DNA of 64,000 nucleotides from Cyrtodaria siliqua (taxonomy: Eukaryota > Mollusca > Bivalvia > Adapedonta > Hiatellidae): assembly GCA_037043455.1 (NCBI GenBank), contig JAWPHD010000226.1, positions 248,001-312,000 of the forward strand, given 5' to 3'. The notes beneath the pieces are model-generated. The model searched no databases and had not been told where the DNA came from. It worked only from the letters and a program-made list of their open reading frames with translations. The position numbers and the translations under genes are program-made. This document shows positions 10,369 through 21,400 of the stretch, one piece after another (within the stretch, counting starts at the first letter, position 1; each line of letters begins with the position of its first letter).

Positions 10369-13300
10369 CAAGAGTTCAATGACCTTGAAGCTCTACTGAT
10401 AGATTTTGATAGCTAGATCAGCATTCCTGTGAAGTGTCATAAAAATATGCCACTGGCAGCCATGTTTAATGTTGAATCAAAATAATTTTCGACAAGGATC
10501 AACATCTTGTCATGCTGAACATTTCAGAAAAAGTCCCATATCAATATCACTTACAGTTTTCAAGAAGTAGTCGCTACAAACTTGTTTTTAAAAATCTATG
10601 TTTAGCTGTGGTGGCCATCTTGAATTTCCGGGGGACCTGAAATTGTGCTAGGACCAACTAGACATCAAGAGCAACATTCCTGTGAAGTTTCATGAAAATC
10701 CGTCAAGTAGTTTCAGAGGAGTAGCTGCTACAAATTTTTACTATACAAACTCTATGTAAACAAAGATGGCCACTGGCGCCCATGTTTAATGTCGAATCAA
10801 AATAATTTTCGACAAGGATCAACATCATGTCATGCTGATCATTTTAGAAAAAGTCCCATATCAATATCACTTACAGTTTTATAGAAGTAGTCGCTACAAA
10901 CTTTTTTTTAAAATCTGTTTTTAGCCATGGCGGCCATCTTGAATTTCCAGCCGACCTAAAAAAAATCTGGGATCAATTAGACATCAAGAGAAACATTCCT
11001 GTGAAGTTTCATAAAAATTCGTCAAGTAGTTTCAGAGGAGTAGTCGCTACAAGTTTTTACTATATAAATCTATGTAAACAAAGATGGCCGCTAGTGGCTA
11101 TGTTTAAAGTCGCATCGAAATAAATTTCAACAAGGATCAACATCATGTCATGCTGATCATTTTAGAAAACGTCCCATATCAATATCTCTTACAGTTTTCA
11201 AGAAGTAGTCGCTACAAATTTATTTATTTTAAATCTATTTTTAGCCTTGGCGGCCATCTTGAATTTCCGGCCAGTCTGAAATTTTGCTAGGATCAACTAG
11301 ACATCAAGAGCAACATTCCTGTGAAGTTTCATGAACATCCGTCAAGTAGTTTCAGAGGAGTAGTCGCTACAAGTTTTTACTATATAACTCTATGTAAACA
11401 AAGATTGCCACTGGCAGCCATGTTTAATGTCGAATCAAAATAATGTTCGACTAGGATCAACACCATGTCATGCTGATCATTTTAGAAAAAGTTCCATATC
11501 AATATCACTTATAGTTTTCAAGAAGTAGTCGCTACAAACTTATTTTTTAAAAATTTATTTTTAGCTGTGGCGGCCATCTTGAATTTCCGGCCGACCTGAA
11601 ATTTTGCTAGGATCAATTAGACATCAAGAGCAACATTCCTGTAAAGTTTCATGAAAATCCGCCAAGTAGTTTCAGAGGAGTAGTCGCTACAAGTTTTTAC
11701 TATATAACTCTATGTAAACAAAGATGGCCACTGGCAGCCATGTTTAACGTCGAATCAAAAGGATTTTTGTCAAGGACCAACATCATGTCATGCTGATCAT
11801 TTTAGAAAAAGTCCCATATCAATATCACTTATAGTTTTCAAGAAGTAGTCGCTACAAACTTATATTTTAAAAATCTATTTTTAGCTTTGGTGACCATCTT
11901 GGATTTCACATCAACATGAATTTTTGCTAGGATCAACTAGACTTCATGGGCAACATTTCTGTAAAGTTTCATGAATATCCATCCAGTAGTTTCGGAGGAG
12001 TAGTCGCTACAAATAAAAGTTTACGGACAGACAGACAGACGGACGTGCACAAAATCAGGCTTTGTGTGACTCAAACCTTGTGTGTCTGTTTTTCGTGTGT
12101 ACGTTCGTACTTTGTGTGACTGTTTTTACATCTTGTGTGTTGTTTTTACCATTTGGACACATTTTAGGCACACAAGCTCCCTTCCCATTCTTTGACTGCA
12201 ATTTTTTATTGCTTTAAATGAAGAAATAGACTATTTCCAGCGCATAGAGACATGCTTGTGTGTCAGTCACACAAGAAAAACAAGAGGTCAATGACCTTGA
12301 AGCTCTACTGATTGATTTTGATTTCAGGAAGTAGTCGCTACAAACTGGTTTTTTGAAAATCTATTTTTAGCCGTGGTGGCCATCTTGAATTTCCGGCCGA
12401 CCTGACATTTTGCTAGGATCAATTAGACATCAAGAGCAACATTCCTATGAAGTTTCATGAAAATCCGTCAAGTAGTTTCAGAGGAGTAGTCGCTACAAGT
12501 TTTCATTATATAACTCTATGTAAACAAAGATGGCCACTGACAGCCATGTTTAACATTGAATCAAAATAATGTTCGACTCGGATAACCATCATGTCATGCT
12601 GATCATTTTAGAAAAAGTCCCATATCAATATCTCTTATAGTTTTCAAGAAGTAGTCGCTACAAACTTATTTTTTAATAATCTATTTTTAGCCATGGCGGC
12701 CATCTTGAATTTCCGGCCGACCTGAAATTTTGCTAAGATCAATTAGACATCAAGAGCAACATTCGTGTGAAGTTTCATGAAAATCCGTCAAGTAGTTTCA
12801 GAGGAGTAGTCGCTACAAGTTATCATTATATAACTCTTATGTAAACATACATGGCCACTGGCAGCCATGTTTAACGTCGAATCAAAATAATGTTCAACTT
12901 GAATAACCATCATGTCATGCTGATCATTTTAGAAAAAGTCCCATATCAATATCACTTATAGTTTTCAAGAAGTAGTCGCTACAAACTTGTATTTTGAAAA
13001 TCTATTTTTAGCCATGGCGGCCATCTTGAATTTCCGGCCGACCTGAAATTTTGCAAGGATCAATTAGACATCAAGAGCAACATTGTGTGAAGTTTCATAA
13101 AAATCCGTCAAGTATTTTCAGAGGAGTAGTCGCTACAAGTTATCATTATATAACTCTATGTAAACAAAGATGGCCACTGGCAGCCATGTTTAAAGTCGAA
13201 TCAAAATAATGTTCGACTCGGATAACCATCATGTCATGCTGATAATTTTAGAAAAAGTCCCATATCAATATCTCTTATAGTTTTCAAGAAGTAGTCGCTA

Positions 13301-14311
13301 CAAACTTATTTTTTAAAAATCTATTTTTAGCCGTGGCGGCCATCTTGAATTTCCGGCCAACCTGAAATTTTGCTAGGATCAATGAGACATCAAGAGCAAC
13401 ATTCCTGTGAAGTTTCATGAAAATTCGTCAAGTAGTTTCAGAGAAGTAGTTGCTACAAGTTTTCATTATATAACTCTATGTAAACAAAGATGGCCGCTGG
13501 CAGCCATGTTTAACGTCCAATCAAAACGATTTTCGACAAGGACCAACATCATGTCATGCTGATCATTTTAGAAAAAGTCCCATATCAATATCTCTTATAG
13601 TTTTCAAGAAGTAGTCGCTACAAACTTATTTTTTAAAAATCTATTTTTAGCCGTGGCGGCCATCTTGAATTTCCGGCCGACCTGAAATTTTGCTAGGATT
13701 AATTAGACATCAAGAGCAACATTCCTGTGAAGTTTCATGAAAATCCGTCAAGTAGTTTCAGAGGAGTAGTCGCTACAAGTTTTCATTATATAACTCTATG
13801 TAAACAAAGATGGCCGCTGGCAGCCATGTTTAATGTCGAATCAAAACGATTTTCGACAAGGACCAACATCATGTCATGCTGATCATTTTAGAAAAAGTCC
13901 CATAGCAATATCCCTTAGAGTTTTCAAGAAGTAGTCGCTACAAACTTGTTTTTTAAAAACCTATTTTTAGATTTGGCGGCCATCTTGGATTTCACATCTA
14001 CATGAATTTTTGCTAGGATCAACTAGACTTCATGGGCAACATTTCTGTAAAGTTTCATGAAAATCTATTCAGTAGTTTCAGAGGGGTAGTCGCTACAAAA
14101 AAAAAGTTAACGGACGGACGGACGACGGACGCCGCACCACGGCATAAGCTCTGCTGATCTCTGATCAGTAGAGCTAAAAAGTCACACAAGTATACTTTAT
14201 ACACAAAAAAAGACACACAATGCGCTCCTGTAAACTCGGACAGATGGACGGACAGACGACGGACGCTGCACCACGGCATAAGCTCCGCTGATCTCTGATC
14301 AGTTGAGCTAA
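10369..14311 (+). mobile_element. Pearl-like non-autonomous Helitron (outer), interrupted
   Basis: It starts CAAGAGTTCAATGACCTTGA and carries about ten ~160-bp monomers, each with GTAGTCGCTACAA, in alternating types: one with GCGGCCATCTTGAATTTCC, one with AAACAAAGATGGCC. An ACGG/ACAG microsatellite follows at ~12025-12050. Its 3' end GATCTCTGATCAGTTGAGCTAA lies at 14290-14311, displaced by the inner element and ~220 bp of TGTGTG-rich sequence. Core repeats, then microsatellite, then hairpin and CTAA is the pearl/Helitron layout of bivalves. Confidence 0.8.
12281..14177 (+). mobile_element. Pearl-like Helitron (inner), nested in the previous one
   Basis: It begins CAAGAGGTCAATGACCTTGA, has about twelve ~160-bp monomers, then GGACGGACGGACGACGGACG and the terminal hairpin CTGCTGATC-TCT-GATCAGTAG with CTAA at 14174-14177. 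It is flanked on both sides by GTCACACAAG. There is no coding capacity (no Rep/helicase). Confidence 0.82.
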
Positions 14312-14514
14312 TAAAGCAATCGATATTGGTAAATAAAGTTTACTGTAACTGTTTCAGTAAACATAAAATCAGACTGACATAATATTCAAATACTGCCTAT
14401 ATCTTGAAGTCCTTATCCCGCAATCAACAGGCAGATTTTACAATAGATGTACACCTTTTCTAACGTACATGTTTTAAGATTCCAAACTTTAAAGACAAAT
14501 TATAAATGGCTTTA

Positions 14515-14740
14515 ACCAGTCATACCAAACCCAAAAACTGGAGCGTCCAATTAAGAGTTACCAACTTAATATTCAGTCATGGGTATTTTAAGAACCCGTG
14601 AATAAATCTATATACTTTAAATAGGCACATTTATATTATTATATGACCTGAACACCTGGATAGAAATTTGATGAACGGTTTTATAGTGTAATTTTGCCAT
14701 TATACGGCGGGACAGTTTCTTTAATATTAATACTGATAGT
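14515..14740 (-). repeat. Dispersed repeat D
   Basis: It shares AAAACTGGAGCGTCCAATTA, TTATATGACCTGAACACCTG and CGGCGGGACAGTTTCTTTAA with copies at 37.6, 52.5 and 60.0 kb. There is no coding content and the class is unknown. Confidence 0.7.
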
Positions 14741-14769
14741 TCCTTCTAAAACATGTGTTGGACTGGATA

Positions 14770-14986
14770 TTAACCCTTAACCCCCTACATATATATATAT
14801 AATGGAATGTTCTGTCTTTGAATGAAGACCATTCCATTTATGTGACAAAGGGGTGTTTTGGGGGAAATTACTGATCAGCAGTTGGACATTGTAAACCTTG
14901 ATCAGTCTGCGAGTTACTCGCAGGTTGATCTGGGTTTACAATGCACGCAAAGGCTATTATAGCCGTGCTTAGCGGTTTAAGGGTTA
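14770..14986. mobile_element. TTAA-flanked MITE, 217 bp
   Basis: The ends TTAACCCTTAACC and GGTTTAAGGGTTAA are inverted copies. Inside, ACATTGTAAACCTTGATCA pairs with TTGATCTGGGTTTACAATG around CTGCGAGTTACTCGCAG. TTAA ends suggest piggyBac-type mobilisation. Confidence 0.7.
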
Positions 14987-15418
14987 ACTGATGCCATTAT
15001 AACAGTTTTGATGAAAGTCGAAGATCATGAACATTAAAGCCTTAAACAATAGATTTTTGAAATAGTAACACAGTAAGATTGTGTGGCTATAAAATATCTT
15101 TACTATATATGGCTACTCAGTATTCAAACTATATTCTGTAAAATGTTTTTAGACATGTTTAAGAAATAAATTGTTTACAGTGATTTACAGAATAATAGCC
15201 GACTGTTTTCAACAAATCTGTAAACAAATTATTTCATATGGCTGTGGAGTGAGTGGTATATTCCTCTCATGATGTAGGTACAAATAACTTGTAATGTTAC
15301 AATGTACGGCTCCGCAACATTTGTTTTCAATAGGTAAGTTGACCTACCAAAACAAAACAATTCCGGATATTTCTTAGAGTGATTAGCAATAGAACAACAA
15401 CCATCAAACATTACTCAC
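14987..15418. other. MED27 intron 7 sequence without repeats
   Basis: Sequence between the MITE and MED27 exon 7; no other feature seen. Confidence 0.5.
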
Positions 15419-15496
15419 TAAAAATGATGTGAGAGCCAACTCGGCATTATGTGGGGAGTAGAAATGTAGAGTTGCAGCAGTGGCACTTTCAGTAAC
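15419..15496 (-). CDS. MED27: MED27 exon 7
   Basis: The acceptor is TTTGTTTCAG and the donor TTA|GTGAGT. The 26 codons VTESATAATLHF...AELALTSFL correspond to VTDHATTALLHY...VVRSFM, just before the C-terminal zinc segment. Both ends are phase 0. The next exon should encode roughly 40-50 residues with a C..C motif and a WRDFRTL-type ending; I did not find it at 1-15,418. Confidence 0.88.
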
Positions 15497-18400
15497 CTGA
15501 AACAAAAATAACAAAATATACATCAAACCGGGTCTACCATTTCTACAAATACACCAAAAAAAAACTTTCAGAGTAGTCGCCACAAGTTCTTCCTATATCA
15601 CTCTATGTAAAAAAAGATGGTCGACGGCCATGTTTGATATCGAATCAAAATGAATTTTGTTTAGGACCAACTACATGTCATGCCGGTCATTTTAGTAAAG
15701 GTTCCAAATCAATACCATTGTTTTTTGAGAAGTAGTTGCCACAAACTTGTATTTAAGCTGTGGCAGCCATCTTGAATTTCAGGCCAACCTGATTTTTACT
15801 TGGAACTAACTGGACCAACATTCCTGTAACGTTTTATGAAAGTCATTTTGGTAAAGGTACCAAACCGATATCACTTATGGTTTTATTGAAATTAGTCGCC
15901 ATAAAACTGTAAAATCTATTTTTAGCCATGACAGCCATCTTGAATTTTAGGCTAAACTGATTTTTTGTTAGTATCAACTAGACATCAAGTGCAACATTTT
16001 TATATTCCTAAATATTATGATTTATTATGCAACATTACCTATATAACATTATAATCTAATTCAATTTTATCCTAGTCTAAAGAATATATTTTTTCCAGCT
16101 ATATGACAATGTCATAATGCTACCACAAATTTTAATTATAAAGCTATATCAATTTAATCCCTTACAACACCAACCTTAGCATATCCTGTTTGCGACTCAA
16201 AAGTAATTTCTCCAAATCATCCTTTTGTGACATAAATGGAATGATCCATATTCATAAATATAGCAAGTGTGTGACTAGGTCACAGGTCATGTTTTGCAAT
16301 TTCTCCTGAGAATTACTATAGCAAGTGTGTGACTAGGTCACAGGTCATGTTTTGCAATTTCTCCTGAGAATTACTATCTCACCAGTACAAGTAGATTTGC
16401 TCTTGTCCCAGTGGTTATATTTGGAAAATCAAGAATCAAAATAAATTCTTAAAATCCTACAATTTGTTTTGTCTTTTTCTGAGAGCCAAAAATACAAAGC
16501 CAAAAATACAAAGGAGACTTAATCCGTACCCCTCTATGAATGTATAATGGACTGTCCTTTCTTTGAATGCTGTGCCAGTCATTTTGTCCACTTCAATATG
16601 ACTTACGGTTTTTGAGAAGTAGTCGCCACAAAGTCGCATTTTTTAAATCTATTTTAGCAGTGGCGCCCATCTTGAATTTCCTACCGACCTGAGTTTGTGC
16701 TACGATCAATTCGACAATAAGAGCAACATTCCAGTCAAGTTTCAAGAAATTCCATCAAGTAGTCTCAGAGGAGTAGTTGCCACAAGCTTTTCCTATATAA
16801 CTCTATGTATACAAAGATGGCCACTGGCGACCATGTTTGACATCCAATCAAAATGAACTTTGTTCAGGACCAACTACATGTTGTGGCAGTCATTTTGGTA
16901 AAGCTTCCAAATCAATATCACTTATGTTTTTTAAGAGGTAGTCACCACAAAATTGCATTTTTAAAATCTCTTTTTACCCGTTGTGGCCATCTTGAATTTC
17001 CTGCCAAACTAAATTTTTGCTAGGAACAATTAGACATCAAGAGCAACATTCCTGTGAAAATCCGTCAAGTAAACAAAGATGGCCACTGGCGGCCCATGTT
17101 CGACATCAAACCGAAATGAATCTTGGTTAGGACCAAGAATTTGTCGCACCAGTCATTTTGGTAAAGGTTCCAATTCAATATCCCTTAGTTTTTTTTTAGA
17201 AATAGTCTCCATAAATTCACATTTTTAGAAACTATTTTTAGCAGTGGCGGCCATCTTGAATTTCCTACCAACCTGAATTTTTGCTAGGATCAATTAGACA
17301 TCAAGAGCAACATTCCTGTGAAGTTTCATGATAATCCATCAAGTGGTTCCAGAGGAGCAGTCGCCAAAAAAAAGAAAAAGTTTACAGACGGACAGATGGA
17401 TGGACGGACGACACACCACGGCATAGCTCTGCTGATCTTTGATCAGTCGAGCTAAAAACAGATTCTTTTTGTTTTTTAGAAAAATAAAAAAATAAAATAT
17501 ACATGTACATATCATTAGATAGGAAATGTCTTATTAGGAGATGTCAATCTGGCGGTTCAACTGTTTTCAAAAACAACTTTTTTCAGAAAGTATACAAAAG
17601 TTATATATCACTTAACTAAGATACTTAATGAGTACTCTTTAGAGAAATAGGTCAATTATTTTAGAAGTTATAGCGAGTTAAAAATAGAACTTTCAACATA
17701 CTAAGTCGTTTACATCACCAAAAATATATTTCTTCAACATAAATTTTGATTATAAAATAAAAAGAACATTTGTTGTTTCGTCATAAATAACAGATTTATC
17801 ACGTTGATAACAGATTTATTCATCCCAACGTGATAAATATTTTATATTTTATCCACCCGAAATTTGACCCAATTACTTTATAATAAGGATTAACACCTGT
17901 AAAACCAACAAACACTTGTACCGGTAGTCCCACAAACAACTCTAACTTGGCTACGACAAAATCAACATTTACATTAAAGTTTCAAGTTTTTCACATTCTA
18001 ATAATATCTCCAACTTTACTTTATATTCAAACTATTCAAACTTTGCACGTCTTCACTCTTCAGTGATAGGTCTATTTTATTTAGTAGAAAGTTTGTTATC
18101 ATGTTCTCTAGTTATGTAATGCCTATTTAATGTTAAAAATGCTTTAACGTGTCAACCGATGTTGGTGTAAGGGTAATCATCATCAGGCCTGAAATTCACC
18201 AACCATTCTTCAAACTATTCTTAGACTTCAGCTCAAGTACTCAAACTTCATTCACAAATATTCAAATGACCTTAAAAATATAAATAATCATATGAAATTT
18301 AATTGATTAGGTTTTATCATATTTATAAATAGCAGCTTGTTATGAACGGTTATCCTTTAACCTTTTATAAATATTTGTGATTGAAATTTGCATACTTGGT

Positions 18401-21400
18401 CTAAGTCTAAGAATATTCTCAAGAATGGTTGGTGAATTCAAGGCCAGGTCTTGAAGAGAGAAAGGAGTGTAAGATCCCGATGGTTTGAATTCTGCTCCAG
18501 GCAACGTTTTTTTTTATGAAATACATACCTTACATATGATAGCCTTATTTATCGACGTTATCTGTACGAAAGGCTCGATTAAAATGGGATAACTGGATGT
18601 TCGTCTAACGGAAACTACTTCATCCGTGACTTATTCATATCCATGGGCTAGAACCATTTAAATTATCATAGAATCTGTGGTAGTTACCTTTTGGAAGACC
18701 TGATATCTTGACTTGGCCCATAGCTCCAGCTGAAATACACAACTATAAATGTATGAGAATGTCATATATGTTTATATTACCAATATAAATCACATACTAA
18801 GTAGAGAGAATGTCATTTATGTTTATATTACCAATATAAATCACATACTAAGTAGAGAGAATGTCATTTATGTTTATATTACCAATATAAATCACATACT
18901 AAGTAGAGAGAATGTCATTTATGTTTATATTACCAATATAAATCACATACTAAGTAGAGAGAATGTCATATATGTTTTTATCACATAACGTCCCTTGTTA
19001 GCAGTGTCGAACACCCATTTAATATTCACACGTGTCATACAACCTGGCACGATTTTGATTGGTTGAGTTAAACCTGTAACACTACGCAAGTTTATTAACT
19101 GAAACTATTTTATTTATTACAAATTCACCCAGATCTGAGTCATAAACTTATTATTTGTGACAGCTTATAAAAATAATGCACGTTATACAAAACATTGTTG
19201 TTGGTTTGTAAAAAAGTTGGCGTAAACTGCTTTTTTGTGAAGAGGTAAATCACGAACTCTTTTATATGCAACGTTATGTGTGAGACGCGACGTTACGACG
19301 TCACATATTTTATGACGTTTTGGCGCTAAAGTGTGTCTGACGTCTTGGCGGTTCTATGTCCATCTGAATTAAATTTTACTAATTTGATTGCAATGTTATG
19401 TGATAAAAAGGATCTTAAACGAGTTCCCATTCCATATAAGATTTATGAAACTCGTTATGAATTATTTTTAATTTTAACTCACCAAAAGACTCGTTAAAAT
19501 TAAAATAATTCATAACTCGTTTCATAAATCTTATATGAAATGGGAACTCGTTTAAGATCCTCTATATATTACCAATATAAATCACATACTAAGTAGATGA
19601 GGATTCTCAGATACCTTTTCACTTCATCACTAATTTCCACTCAGCCGATTTTCATTGATATATTTGATTTCCATTGATATATTTGATTTCCATTGACAGA
19701 TTTGATTTTCATTGATAGATTTGATTTTCACTGATAGATTTGATTTGCGCTTTAAAAGGACACTGTCCGTAAGTAAAGCATATACTGAGCATACGCAAAT
19801 AACTGTCTGATTTTTATTCAGTGAAATGTGTACATGAAAACATGAGCATAGACCAAAATAAGTATGTGTTAATTTGAAGAAAAAATAAGTATTTTTATTC
19901 ATTGTTTGTAAACATTGCCGGGCCGCTTTTATTTACATTTCTGTTGGTCATGTGGTATCCATTAACGCATTAGAATTTAACTACACTATGTCTTGCGTAA
20001 CATAACTGGTCCGTTTAGCTCAATCGGGAGCGCGTTCATCTTACCTGCAAATATAATTTAAGTGTGGGCTTGGAGATCAATCCCATTAAGTGGTACATCA
20101 ATTCCATGAAAACATCTTGCTTCTATTGTGTTTAATGTTTGTCAACGTAATTCTTTTGTGTTTTATAAGCTAAAATTTACAACTAACGCAGCTTTAAGTC
20201 TTGATTAACAAAGAGGTCCTACTGAGATGGGGGCTCAGTTTACAGTCTAATCGTACAGACTGGTGAGGTGGCAGACCAAAACCGAGACCCTTGGTTTTAC
20301 AAAGTATGTATTTTTTTATTTATTTTTTTATATAAAAAATGACTAGCATCAGTTAAGCAAGTTATGACCATATTTTCAGTGTATCTTAAAGGGACACGTG
20401 GCAATTTTCTACATAACTTACATATCTGCAAGTCATTATTATTACTTATTATTTAAATAGTTCAAAGCAAATTGTTATTGAATATAGGCTAACTAATTAT
20501 TGATTATGTTGCACTAATAATACATTTAAAAGTATGGTAGAATAACAAAGAAATATGGAAACTTCAAAAGTTTTTGTTTTTTTATTTAATTATATGCAAG
20601 TAGGTTTTAATTAATTATTAATAAATTCAGGTGATTATTTGAATGCTTGATAAATACTTAAGATTGCCATGTGCCCCTTTAACTATCAATGCCTCCATGG
20701 CCAGGATGATCAAGCATTTGAAACCTTCTCGCCTCTCATCACTGGAGGTTCGAATCCCATTGGGAGCTTGACTTTAAGTGAGAAAGTGCTGATTCTTAAG
20801 GACAGCAGGAGGTATACAGTACTGGTTCTATCCAGCAAAAAGTGGGTGCTGCCTCCACCACTAAAATATTGACTCATATATGGCCTAAAACGGGCTGAAA
20901 ATGACGTAAAACACCCTTCAAATATCAGTTTTCAATTGCTGTACACACTTTTAATTTAATTACTGCAAACTGTTAATGAAAAAAACAGGAACATATGTAG
21001 CCTTGGCAGGGATACAAACTTAAATACAAAAATAAAAGAGAACACATGTACCAAACTGAACCAGGGTATACATTGCAGACTTGTCCTTGATTAAAACAGA
21101 CCATATACCTAAACCAGTCTGCACTATGTTCTGTCTGAGGGTCAACCAAGTCAGACAATCAATAGTCAATCGACAGGACAATCAGTAAATACAGTATCCA
21201 ATAACACTGATAGACAGAAGGTAACTAAAACAAAATATACCTAAAAAGCAGCTATATTCATTATTGAAAATTTGATACAACAATCTCTAGCATGTCCTAG
21301 ATGGCATCACAGATAACATAACTCCACCAAAGAAAAGGTAAAACCATACCATCAAAATATATAAACATATCTGATATTCAGATCCATTTGAGGAATTGAT

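Noticed and set aside
14770..14986. Telomere-like TTAACCC repeats
   Set aside because: Only one copy at each end, in inverted orientation, so they are MITE termini.
18749..18988. 79-residue repetitive protein (ENVIYVYITNINHILSR repeats)
   Set aside because: It is a by-product of a 51-bp tandem repeat, whose length is a multiple of three. No promoter, splice or family support.
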